From: Trebonia sp030042015
GTDB lineage: Bacteria > Actinomycetota > Actinomycetes > Streptosporangiales > Streptosporangiaceae
Length of the DNA: 14,173 bases
Assembly: GCF_030042015.1 (NCBI RefSeq)
Contig: NZ_JASIAL010000519.1
Span: 1-14,173, forward strand
Direction of reading: 5' to 3'
The notes under the pieces are model-generated. The model had not been told where the DNA came from and did no database searches. It was given only the letters and a program-made list of their open reading frames with translations. Made by a program: the position numbers and the translations under genes. Below, in pieces: positions 7,292 through 13,666 of the stretch (position 1 is the first letter of the stretch; the number at the start of each line of letters is the position of its first letter).

Positions 7292-7360
7292 CTTAGGACC
7301 CGAGCGGCAGGTACAAAATTGGACGAAACGGGCTAAAATTTCTGCGGCTCGGGTCCTAAG
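7292..7360. repeat. 69-bp imperfect palindrome next to the rlmN stop
   Basis: The arms CTTAGGACCCGAGC (7292-7305) and GCTCGGGTCCTAAG (7347-7360) are perfect 14-bp inverted repeats. The pairing extends inward after one C:C mismatch by GCAG/CTGC, and again by AAATT/AATTT, giving a long hairpin with an AT-rich interior. On the rlmN strand it begins one base after the TAA. It could terminate rlmN transcripts or stabilise their 3' ends, but no T-run follows the outer stem. A miniature inverted-repeat element is the other reading. Confidence 0.7.
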
Positions 7361-7361
7361 T

Positions 7362-8480
7362 TTACGGCGAGCGGGAGGGGGGCGCGGCGGTACGGCGGGT
7401 GCGGGGCGGGGTGGCGCGGGCGGCCAGCTGGCCGCAGGCGCCGTCGATCTCGCGGCCGCGGGTGTCCCGTACGGTCACCGCGACGCCGTGGGCGGCGATG
7501 CGGCTCACGAACTCCTCCTGCACACCGGGCAGCGACGCGGTCCACTTCGAGCCGGGCGTCGGGTTGAGCGGGATGAGGTTCACGTGCACCAGGTGCCCGG
7601 CCAGCAGCGAGCCAAGCAGGTCGGCGCGCCACGGCTGGTCGTTGATGTCCTTGATCAGCGCGTACTCGATCGAGACTCGCCGCCCCGTGGCCGCCGCGTA
7701 GTCCCAGGCGGCGGACAGCACCTCGGCGACCTTCCAGTGCCGGTTCACCGGGACGAGTTCGTCACGCGCCTCGTCGTCCGGCGCGTGCAGCGAGACGGCA
7801 AGCGTCACCGACAGGCCCTCCTGCGCCAGGCGGGCGATCGCCGGGACAAGGCCGATCGTGGACACGGTCACCGAGCGCTGCGAGATGCCAAGCCCGCCGG
7901 GCACCGGGTCGGTGAGCCGCCGCACGGCCGCGATCACGCTGCGGTAGTTCGCCAGGGGCTCCCCCATGCCCATGAAGACGACGTTGGACACCCGGTCACC
8001 GGACGGGGCAGGAGTGGCGGCCGCAGGGGTGCGCAGGGCACGCTCGCCCGCCACGACCTGCGCCACGATTTCGGCGGTGGACAGGTTGCGGGTCAGCCCT
8101 GCCTGCCCCGTCGCGCAGAACGGGCAGCCCATGCCGCAGCCGGCCTGCGACGACACGCACATCGTCACCCGGTCCGGGTACTTCATCAGCACGGACTCGA
8201 CGAGCGCGCCGTCGAACAGCCGCCACAGCATCTTGCGCGTCGCGCCGTCGTCACAGGCGAGCGACCGCTCCTGCGTGAGCAGCCGCGGCAGCAGCTGCTG
8301 CGCCAGCGCCGAACGCGCCGCGGCCGGCAGGTCCGTCATGTCCTCAGGCGAGTCGGTGTACCTGCCGAAATAGTGCCGGGACAGCTGGTCCGCCCGGAAC
8401 TCGCGCTCGCCGAGCTCGGCGACAGCCTGCCGCCGCTCCGCCAGGCCGAGATCGGCGAGATGGCGAGGTGGACGAGTCAC
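7362..8480 (-). CDS. rlmN: Dual-specificity RNA methyltransferase RlmN (23S rRNA A2503 / tRNA A37), 372 aa
   Basis: A radical-SAM enzyme that methylates C2 of adenosine 2503 in 23S rRNA and A37 in some tRNAs, supporting translational fidelity. The [4Fe-4S] motif is C115-x3-C119-x2-C122 (GCGMGCPFCATGQ). The two catalytic cysteines are present: C108 (TMCVSSQAGC) and the C-terminal C349 (GACGQLA). Other family hallmarks are the N-terminal KPFRAxQ-like segment (EREFRADQLSRHYF), VVFMGMGEPLANY (167-179), VTVSTIGLVPAI, AVSLHAP and VNLIPLNP. The length is normal. A short Arg/Pro-rich tail after C349 is poorly conserved. GTG 8480 has GGAG five bases upstream. It is divergent from the SUFU gene. In actinobacteria rlmN often lies near frr-cdsA, as here, although several genes intervene. 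Confidence 0.97.
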   Translation of the reverse strand: MTRPPRHLADLGLAERRQAVAELGEREFRADQLSRHYFGRYTDSPEDMTDLPAAARSALAQQLLPRLLTQERSLACDDGATRKMLWRLFDGALVESVLMKYPDRVTMCVSSQAGCGMGCPFCATGQAGLTRNLSTAEIVAQVVAGERALRTPAAATPAPSGDRVSNVVFMGMGEPLANYRSVIAAVRRLTDPVPGGLGISQRSVTVSTIGLVPAIARLAQEGLSVTLAVSLHAPDDEARDELVPVNRHWKVAEVLSAAWDYAAATGRRVSIEYALIKDINDQPWRADLLGSLLAGHLVHVNLIPLNPTPGSKWTASLPGVQEEFVSRIAAHGVAVTVRDTRGREIDGACGQLAARATPPRTRRTAAPPSRSP

Positions 8481-8518
8481 GACGGCTCCGTTCGGGAGAA
8501 AGGGGCATAACCCCGCCG

Positions 8519-8524
8519 ATACTA
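8519..8524 (-). promoter_or_regulatory. Possible -10 element (TAGTAT) for rlmN
   Basis: Read on the minus strand, 8524-8519 is TAGTAT, which fits TANNNT and would start a leader of about 32 nt containing the GGAG site of rlmN. No convincing -35 box is found at 16-18 bp. The call rests on position and hexamer only. Confidence 0.35.
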
Positions 8525-8569
8525 CCTGAGCGCAAGGGCTTGATTACGGAGGGCAAACAAGGCGATATT

Positions 8570-8575
8570 TATGAT
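8570..8575 (+). promoter_or_regulatory. -10 element (TATGAT) beside the SUFU gene start
   Basis: TATGAT at 8570-8575 is a near-consensus -10 hexamer within a short AT-rich stretch (8564-8577). It would place the transcription start at about 8582-8585, meaning the mRNA could begin at or just before the ATG at 8585 (leaderless). No clear -35 box is visible. If this promoter is the only one, the ATG at 8576 would not be transcribed and the protein would begin at 8585. Confidence 0.4.
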
Positions 8576-9685
8576 ATGGCAATAATGCGGTCCGGTCCCG
8601 AGCCGTTCCCGCAGGCCGCCACGCTGCTTGACAGCGTGAGCCCGTACGGGAGCAGACGGCTGACGGTTGAATTCGATGGTGCTACCACGGCTGCGTACCT
8701 GCACGACGACACGTCGCCGATCGCCGCCACCTGGGTAGCGAACCATGTGCGCGCGCCGCGAACCACCGATCCAGACAGGCTCAACGCCGGGCAGCCGCCG
8801 ATTATGCCGGCCGCCCGCACCCGCCACCCGCGCGGCATCCCGCCGCTGGACCCGGTTAGCCTGCAGGCGCTGTGGTTCGAGGAAGGCGACGGCGTGGCAC
8901 TGCTCGAGCAGGGCGTCCCGCTCGCCGTCCTGCCAGGCTGGTCGGACTCGAGTCGCGGCATGCCCGGGTACAGCCGGGACGTGATCGGCCAGACGCCGTT
9001 CGGCTGGTCGCTCGAGGACGCCATCGAAGGGCTCGGGCCCCGGATGGAACGCGCCAGCGAGTTCTGGCAGTGGCGCAACTCAGCGGCAGGCTGGGGCAAG
9101 TTCCAGCAGGCCGCGCTCACCCACCTGACCGCGCGGCTCGGCCCGGGGGCGCACTACTGGGACGGTGCGCCAGGCAAGCGCCCGGCGATCGGGATCTCCG
9201 AGCGCCCGCCTGCCCCCGGACGGCCGTACACGGTGCTGTCAACCGTCGGGATGAGCGCGCAGCGGATGCCCGTGGTCGAGCAGGTCGTCGACGATCCGAC
9301 CGACTACTCACGGATCGAGCTCGCGGTCGCGACGACCCTGCCGTCGGGTGTAGCGGCCCTGGTCTTCTTGTGGCTGGCGGGATATCCCTGGCGCGAGGTG
9401 ACCTGGTTCGGTCCAGGCCACAGCGTTCGGTGGTATGACCAGCCATCGAACTTCCCGCTCGGCGGCGGCTACGAGGGCGTGCTGCTGCTCGACGACCCGT
9501 CCGGGCTGTCCGGGCCGCGCGTACCGGATCTGTCCGGCTTCTCCGTGGACGGTGACCCGGTGCGGTGGCTTTGGATAATTCCAATTTCCGAACGGTCCCG
9601 GCTGCTTGCCAAGGAGCATGGCTCCGCGACCCTGGTAACCGAGCTTGCCGCGGAGAATCGCAGCTGGATCGCCGATCCCGCCTAG
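8576..9685 (+). CDS. SUFU (suppressor of fused) domain protein, 369 aa
   Basis: The C-terminal half (about residues 175-360) has the SUFU-family pattern: FQQAALTHLTARLGPGAHYW, IGISERPP, YTVLSTVGMSAQRMP, RIELAVATTLPS, FLWLAGYPW, FGPGHSV, FPLGGGYEGVLLLDD, and VRWLWIIPISERSRLLAKEHG. The N-terminal half (about 1-165) is a separate, less familiar region with LWFEEGDGVALLEQGVPLAVLPGW and MPGYSRDVIGQTPFGW. There is no signal peptide. Bacterial SUFU proteins have been linked by comparative genomics to immunity proteins of polymorphic toxin systems, but no toxin gene is seen here. The start is uncertain: ATG 8576 and ATG 8585 are in frame, both lack a good ribosome site, and an in-frame TTG lies at 8540. 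A -10-like TATGAT at 8570-8575 favours a leaderless start at 8585. The gene is divergent from rlmN. Confidence 0.85.
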   Translation: MAIMRSGPEPFPQAATLLDSVSPYGSRRLTVEFDGATTAAYLHDDTSPIAATWVANHVRAPRTTDPDRLNAGQPPIMPAARTRHPRGIPPLDPVSLQALWFEEGDGVALLEQGVPLAVLPGWSDSSRGMPGYSRDVIGQTPFGWSLEDAIEGLGPRMERASEFWQWRNSAAGWGKFQQAALTHLTARLGPGAHYWDGAPGKRPAIGISERPPAPGRPYTVLSTVGMSAQRMPVVEQVVDDPTDYSRIELAVATTLPSGVAALVFLWLAGYPWREVTWFGPGHSVRWYDQPSNFPLGGGYEGVLLLDDPSGLSGPRVPDLSGFSVDGDPVRWLWIIPISERSRLLAKEHGSATLVTELAAENRSWIADPA

Positions 9686-9789
9686 GGTTCTGGGGCGCCT
9701 GGGGTGCCTGGGGACACCGGGGGTGCTGCGGCTCCGGGGACACAGTGCCGGGAAGCTAAGGGGCTGCGTCGCGGACGGTACCGGCTACT

Positions 9790-9852
9790 TAGGATACGAA
9801 TTGCATGGTTCCTGCTGTTTTGTCATAGTTTATGGAAGCGGAATGTATCCTA
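9790..9852. repeat. Inverted repeat in an AT-rich patch between convergent genes
   Basis: TAGGATAC (9790-9797) and GTATCCTA (9845-9852) are perfect 8-bp inverted repeats around a 47-bp loop, with a further short TTCC/GGAA match inside. The patch 9785-9880 is much richer in A/T than its surroundings and lies between the ends of the SUFU gene and the tryptophan-rich gene. It may be a bidirectional transcription end. No coding sequence is credible in 9686-9914. Confidence 0.4.
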
Positions 9853-9914
9853 TGTCGCATGGGGTAGGGAGCGTTGATGCTGGCTGCGCGATCCAGTCCG
9901 TGATCCACGGGGGC

Positions 9915-10532
9915 CTACGCGCGCGGGATCAGCAGGCCGCGCAGCAGTCCCGGCCACCGCTGGCCGTCATGGACGCGTTCGGGAACCAGGTAGCGGTCGG
10001 CGCCGACCTGCCGGACCTGCTCGTCGCGGACCGGCAGCAGCACCAGGTCCAGCGAGAACGGCCGTGCCTTGCGGCCCAGCTCGCGTTCGAGGTCGGCGAC
10101 CACCCGGCCAGTCCGCGCGTCGTGGTACAGGCCCGCCTCCAATCCCGCCTTCTTGCGGGCGGTGTGCCAGTCTTGGGCCTGTTTCCGTCGGCGGGTGACA
10201 GCCCGTTGTAGCGCGGGCCAGGCTGCCAGGCCACGGAAGTCTGGCGTCATGAAGGCCAGCAGCGCCGGCGGGCGGGCCAGGTCGAACGGCGGCGACAGCG
10301 GGGGCAACCCGATCAGCGAATGCCACCAGGCCAGCCAGCCCGCGGCCAGCCCGGCGGCGTCCGACGGGTCCGTGCTTGGGTCCGGCAGCGGCTCAACGTC
10401 CGGCTCCCCCGGCACCACGCCTCCCGGTGCCACGTCGATGCGCTCCGCGGCGCGGAACCACAGGGCGATATCGAACGCCTCCGGCCACCGGTCCTCGCTG
10501 ATACGCCACGAGGACGAACCTGCTTGATACAT
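9915..10532 (-). CDS. Hypothetical tryptophan-rich protein, 205 aa
   Basis: I do not recognise the family. The protein begins MYQAGSSSWRISEDRWPEAFDIALWFRAAERI, then has an acidic, Pro-rich stretch (PGEPDVEPLPDPSTDPSDAAG), a Trp-rich helix (GWLAWWHSLIGLPPL), LLAFMTPDFRGLAAWPALQ, an Arg/Lys-rich helix (AVTRRRKQAQDWHTARKKAG), and a C-terminal part with hydrophobic strands (SLDLVLLPVRDEQVRQVGADRYLVPERV). No membrane segment or signal peptide is present. Codon use fits real coding sequence. ATG 10532 is preferred over the ATG at 10538 because GAGGAG lies eight bases before 10532 but only two before 10538. It is convergent with the SUFU gene and downstream of a region containing an 18-bp direct repeat. 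The function is unknown. Confidence 0.75.
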   Translation of the reverse strand: MYQAGSSSWRISEDRWPEAFDIALWFRAAERIDVAPGGVVPGEPDVEPLPDPSTDPSDAAGLAAGWLAWWHSLIGLPPLSPPFDLARPPALLAFMTPDFRGLAAWPALQRAVTRRRKQAQDWHTARKKAGLEAGLYHDARTGRVVADLERELGRKARPFSLDLVLLPVRDEQVRQVGADRYLVPERVHDGQRWPGLLRGLLIPRA

Positions 10533-10695
10533 CGGCATGACTCCTCAACTGGCTACCGCCGAAAGCATGCGCCCGGCCCCTTCCCGAGGCAAGGCCTGCC
10601 AGGCGTGGCCCAGGGATGTCGGTGGGATGTCCGCCCGTCCGCGGCATCGGCGACACACGAGGTGACATGGTCGTTCAGCGAGTTGCCGCACGGAG

Positions 10696-10760
10696 GGAGC
10701 ACGTGCGCCGTCAGGAGGTAAGCGCCGAACCGCAGGATCCCCGGAGCACGTGCGCCGTCA
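10696..10760. repeat. 18-bp direct repeat containing CACGTG
   Basis: GGAGCACGTGCGCCGTCA occurs at 10696-10713 and identically at 10743-10760, with starts 47 bp apart. Each copy contains the palindrome GCACGTGC. The copies lie upstream of the tryptophan-rich gene on its strand, and the copy at 10743-10760 overlaps a possible -35 box (TTGACG on the minus strand). They could be a pair of operator sites; nothing shows what binds. Confidence 0.6.
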
Positions 10761-10782
10761 AGGCGCAGCCGGGGCCAGGGGG

Positions 10783-10839
10783 AATGGGGGGACGGGTAGT
10801 CCCCCCATTGGGGGGTCACCGGGGGGCTTGGCCCCCCGG
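10783..10839 (-). terminator. Two perfect GC-rich hairpins, probable transcription end of the 58-aa gene
   Basis: AATGGGGGGAC (10783-10793) and GTCCCCCCATT (10799-10809) pair perfectly across a 5-nt loop. CCGGGGGGC (10819-10827) and GCCCCCCGG (10831-10839) pair across TTG. On the minus strand they begin eight bases after the stop of the small membrane protein gene. A competing stem CCCCCC/GGGGGG (10801-10815) can also form. There is no T-tract, which is common for actinobacterial terminators. The call is by structure and position. Confidence 0.5.
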
Positions 10840-10846
10840 GGGAAAC

Positions 10847-11023
10847 TCAGTGGATATGCAGGTTCACGCCCAGCGGGACGAGCCACCACAGCAGGACCGC
10901 GAGTATCGCGCTAGCCAGCGCGCGCAGGAAGGCTACGCCCAGGAAGCCATGCTCCCAGGCGACGTAGACGCCGATCCCCACGTAGACCAAGAGGATGAGG
11001 TGCCTGATCCATCTGAAGGACAT
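10847..11023 (-). CDS. Small two-segment membrane protein, 58 aa
   Basis: The protein reads MSFRWIRHLILLVYVGIGVY, VAWEHGFLGVAFLRALASAI and LAVLLWWLVPLGVNLHIH. Two hydrophobic segments (about residues 8-23 and 31-52) are joined by a short polar turn with WEHG, predicting a small integral membrane protein; a basic N-terminus (RWIRH) suggests the N-terminus faces the cytoplasm. A good ribosome site, GGAG, lies eight bases before the ATG, and a terminator-like pair of hairpins follows the TGA. From memory, proteins with an LxVYVxIGxxVAWEHxYL pattern are common in actinobacteria and uncharacterised. It is 156 bp downstream of cdsA on the same strand and may be cotranscribed. No function can be assigned. 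Confidence 0.8.
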   Translation of the reverse strand: MSFRWIRHLILLVYVGIGVYVAWEHGFLGVAFLRALASAILAVLLWWLVPLGVNLHIH

Positions 11024-11179
11024 GCCTTCGACTCCGTTCCGGGAATACCGAGCCGATTTACCGCTCCTTTAGTCCCGTGAAATTCGCAGCTCAAACATTC
11101 GCGGGACAGGCGCCCCGGCCCGTTCGGGACAATGGAAAGGAAAGCGACGGGCGGGACGACGGAAAGCGGCGTGCGGTGC

Positions 11180-12061
11180 TCAGCGGAGGAATGCCGTGAG
11201 CAGCAGCCAGACGACAGGGGCGCAGACGAGCAGCGAGTCGATCCGGTCGAGAATGCCGCCATGGCCGGGGAGCAGCGACCCCATGTCCTTGATGGCCAGG
11301 TCCCGCTTGATCATGGACTCGGCAAGGTCGCCGAGCACGGCGGCGGCGACGGCGGCCACGCCGATGACGGCACCCGCCCACCAGTGCCCGTGCAGCAGGG
11401 TGGGCAGCAGCACCGCGCCGGCCGCGATCGTGGTGACGGCGGAACCGGCCAGGCCTTCCCAGGTTTTGTTCGGGCTGATGGCGGGGGCTAGCTTGTGCGC
11501 GCCGGAGCGGCCCAGCGTGATGCCGGCGAAGTAGCCGCCGATGTCGCTGCAGATCGTGAGGATGATGAACGTGAGGACTCGCTTGCCGCCGTCGGGCGGG
11601 GCCAGCATCGCCGCGACCGCGCAGCAGAGCAGCGGCAGGTAGGCGAGGGCGAAGACGCCCGCGGTGACGTCCCTGACGTACCCGGCCGTGCCGCCGAACA
11701 GGCGCCAGCCCAAGATCGCGACGACGGTCAGCGCGAACGCGGCGGTGACGGCGCCGCCGGCGGCCCAGTAGGCGGACGTCAGCATCGCGGCGCCGCCGAG
11801 GGCCACCGGGATGACCGGGAGGCGGATCTCGCGCGTGCGCAGCGCGTCGTGCAGCTCCTTGAGCGCGACGGCGAGCGCGGCGCCCATGTAGAGCAGGAAC
11901 GTCGCCTTGACGGTCAGCAGGGTGAGCAGCGCGAGGCCGCCGAGGGCGGCCCCCACGCCGATCGCGGCCGGCAGGTTCCGGCCGGTCCTGATGCCCTTGC
12001 CCGGCGCTGGGGTGCCGCCGTCCGGGTTGTTGTCTTCGGGCTTGGTGCCGACGGCGCTCAC
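11180..12061 (-). CDS. cdsA: Phosphatidate cytidylyltransferase CdsA, 293 aa
   Basis: Makes CDP-diacylglycerol from phosphatidic acid and CTP, the precursor of phosphatidylinositol, phosphatidylglycerol and cardiolipin, in the cytoplasmic membrane. The family signature is complete near the C-terminus: S249-x-x-K252-R253-x4-K258-D259 followed by PGHGGILDRIDS (265-276). The upstream conserved block SDIGGYFAGITLGR with SPNKTWEG (172-203) is also present. About seven to eight hydrophobic segments cover residues 30-293. The first 27 residues are hydrophilic, Pro/Gly-rich and probably disordered, as in actinobacterial homologues. The GTG start overlaps the frr stop by four bases (GTGA), indicating translational coupling. 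Confidence 0.97.
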   Translation of the reverse strand: MSAVGTKPEDNNPDGGTPAPGKGIRTGRNLPAAIGVGAALGGLALLTLLTVKATFLLYMGAALAVALKELHDALRTREIRLPVIPVALGGAAMLTSAYWAAGGAVTAAFALTVVAILGWRLFGGTAGYVRDVTAGVFALAYLPLLCCAVAAMLAPPDGGKRVLTFIILTICSDIGGYFAGITLGRSGAHKLAPAISPNKTWEGLAGSAVTTIAAGAVLLPTLLHGHWWAGAVIGVAAVAAAVLGDLAESMIKRDLAIKDMGSLLPGHGGILDRIDSLLVCAPVVWLLLTAFLR

Positions 12062-12615
12062 ACCTCGAGCAGCTCGCCTTCCTTGTGCTTGAGCAGCTCG
12101 TCGACCTGGGCGACGTAGGTGTCGGTGAGCTCCTGCAGCTCACGCTCCGCGCGGCGCACCTCGTCCTCGCCGGCCTCGCCGTTCTTCACCATCTTGTCCA
12201 GCGAGTCCTTGGCGTGGCGCCGGATGTTCCTGATGGAGACCCGGCTGTCTTCGGCCTTGGAGCGCGCGGTCTTGATGTACTCGCGCCTGCGCTCCTGGGT
12301 GAGCTCGGGGAAGATCACCCGGATGATCACGCCGTCGTTGGAAGGGTTCACCCCGAGGTCGCTGTTCCTGATGGCCTTTTCGATGGTGCCGAGGCTTGCC
12401 TTGTCGAAAGGCTGGATGATGACCATCCGCGGCTCCGGGACATGAAACGAGGCGAGCTGGTTCAGCGGGGTCGGGTTGCCGTAGTACTCGGCCGTTATCT
12501 TGGAGAAGATGCCCGGATGGACGCGGCCGGTGCGGATGTTGCTGAAGTCTTCCTTGGCGACCGAGACGGCCTTGTCCATCTTCTCCTCGGCCTCGAGGAG
12601 GGTGTCATCGATCAT
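12058..12615 (-). CDS. frr: Ribosome recycling factor, 185 aa
   Basis: Releases ribosomes from mRNA after termination, acting with EF-G to split the subunits. The 185-aa length and the sequence are standard: MIDDTLLEAEEKMDKAVSVA, the core FSNIRTGRVHPGIFSKI, EYYGNPTPLNQLASFHVPEPRM, PFDKASLGTIEKAIRNSDLGVNPSNDG, and FPELTQERRREYIKTARSKAEDSRVSIRNIRR, which form the three-helix bundle and the beta domain. I chose ATG 12615 with AGGAG eight bases upstream; a GTG at 12636 would add seven residues not found in the family and would cover the ribosome site. It overlaps cdsA by four bases. The usual upstream neighbour pyrH is missing: tsf ends 189 bp upstream of this start. Confidence 0.98.
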   Translation of the reverse strand: MIDDTLLEAEEKMDKAVSVAKEDFSNIRTGRVHPGIFSKITAEYYGNPTPLNQLASFHVPEPRMVIIQPFDKASLGTIEKAIRNSDLGVNPSNDGVIIRVIFPELTQERRREYIKTARSKAEDSRVSIRNIRRHAKDSLDKMVKNGEAGEDEVRRAERELQELTDTYVAQVDELLKHKEGELLEV

Positions 12616-12783
12616 CGTTACGGCTCCTGTGCGCACGCGAGAATGCCGGTCGGACTTCGACCCTGGACGGCCTTCACCACATTACCCGCCGGCCACGGCA
12701 CTTCGGCTGAGGTCTCACCTTAGTCCAGACGGCCGGCGCGGCCCGGTGGCGGCGCGTCCGGGCGGAGCGCGCGGCCTGGCTCA

Positions 12784-12799
12784 GGCCCGGGTTCGGGCC
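12784..12799 (-). terminator. GC hairpin just after tsf
   Basis: GGCCCG (12784-12789) and CGGGCC (12794-12799) pair across a 4-nt loop within a short tandem repeat of GGCCCGGGTTC. On the minus strand it begins five bases after the tsf stop. It may end or attenuate tsf transcription before frr; there is no T-tract, so this is weak. Confidence 0.35.
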
Positions 12800-12804
12800 C
12801 GGGT

Positions 12805-13641
12805 TCAGGCCTGGCCGACCTGGAACCTGGCGAATGCCCGCACGGTCACGCCGTCGGCCTTGAGCACCTGGGCGACACTCTGCTTCGGCTCCTTCACGAA
12901 CGCCTGCTCGACGAGCACGACGTCCTTGTAGAAGGCGCCCAGACGGCCCTCGACGATCTTGGGGATCGCCTGCTCAGGCTTGCCCTCATCGCGGGTAATC
13001 TGCTCCGCGATCCGGCGCTCCTTCTCGGTGACATCGGCCGGCACCTCGTCGCGGGTGACGTACTGCGGACGCATGGCGGCAATCTGCTGCGCCAGGTCCC
13101 TGGCCACCTCCTCGCTCGGCTTGTCCAGCTGGACGAGCACGCCGAGGGTCGGCGGCAGGTCGCGGTCGGTGCGGTGCAGGTAGCTGGTCACGTAACCGCC
13201 CTCGAAGCGGGCGAAGCGGCCGAGCTCGAGCTTCTCCTTGATGGCGGCGCTCGCGTCCTCGATGAGCTGCTCGACGGTCTTGCCCGGCTCGGCCTCCGTG
13301 GTCAGCAGGGCGAGCCTGTCGGTGACCTTGCTGGCCAGGGCCGCCTTCGCGATCTTGGCGGCCACCTCCTGGAACTGCTCGTTCTTGGCCACGAAGTCGG
13401 TCTCGGAGTTCAGCTCGACGAGCACGCCCGCGCTGTTGCCGTCAAGCTCGGCGGTCACCAGCCCATTGCCCGCAGTGCGGGCGGAGCGCTTGCCTGCGTC
13501 CTTGACGCCCTTCACCCGCAGGATCTCGACGGCCTCCTCGATGTTGCCGTCGGCCTCCGCGAGGGCGTTCTTGCAGTCCATCATTCCCGCGCCGGTCTGC
13601 TCGCGAAGCCGCTTCACGTCAGCGGTGGAGAAATTCGCCAT
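12805..13641 (-). CDS. tsf: Elongation factor Ts, 278 aa
   Basis: The nucleotide exchange factor for EF-Tu: it displaces GDP so that EF-Tu can bind GTP again. Residues 1-40 form the UBA-like N-terminal domain (FSTADVKRLREQTGAGMMDCKNAL), the part that contacts the EF-Tu G domain. The signature T81-D82-F83-V84 (NSETDFVAKNEQF), whose Asp and Phe insert near the Mg2+ site of EF-Tu, is intact. The two core subdomains follow, with AAMRPQYVTRDEVP (188-201), and the C-terminal module has GRLGAFYKDVVLVEQAFVK. Length is normal for actinobacteria. The ATG start has GAGGAA seven bases upstream. It is 25 bp after rpsB, the usual order. The stop codon lies inside a GC-rich repeat. Confidence 0.98.
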   Translation of the reverse strand: MANFSTADVKRLREQTGAGMMDCKNALAEADGNIEEAVEILRVKGVKDAGKRSARTAGNGLVTAELDGNSAGVLVELNSETDFVAKNEQFQEVAAKIAKAALASKVTDRLALLTTEAEPGKTVEQLIEDASAAIKEKLELGRFARFEGGYVTSYLHRTDRDLPPTLGVLVQLDKPSEEVARDLAQQIAAMRPQYVTRDEVPADVTEKERRIAEQITRDEGKPEQAIPKIVEGRLGAFYKDVVLVEQAFVKEPKQSVAQVLKADGVTVRAFARFQVGQA

Positions 13642-13666
13642 GTCGTGGTTCCTCGTTCGTCAGTCG

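Larger units (their letters stand above)
10533..10846. other. 314-bp non-coding stretch with repeats and hairpins
   Basis: This interval separates the 58-aa membrane protein gene from the tryptophan-rich gene, both on the minus strand. It holds an 18-bp direct repeat (10696-10713, 10743-10760) and two GC-rich hairpins (10783-10839). On the minus strand TTGACG (10762-10757) followed 16 bp later by GATCCT could be a weak promoter for the tryptophan-rich gene. An 88-codon frame at 10553-10819 starts inside a hairpin and has no recognisable content. Confidence 0.55.

Noticed and set aside
7245..8510. 421-codon open frame on the + strand over rlmN
   Set aside because: It is antisense to the whole of rlmN and reads as low-complexity Arg/His/Gly protein. 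Such frames are expected opposite high-GC genes.
9645..10211. 188-codon + strand frame
   Set aside because: It overlaps the end of the SUFU gene, an AT-rich non-coding patch and the antisense of the tryptophan-rich gene; no recognisable content.
10553..10819. 88-codon minus-strand frame upstream of the tryptophan-rich gene
   Set aside because: It starts inside a hairpin, includes the direct repeats and has no ribosome site or recognisable pattern.
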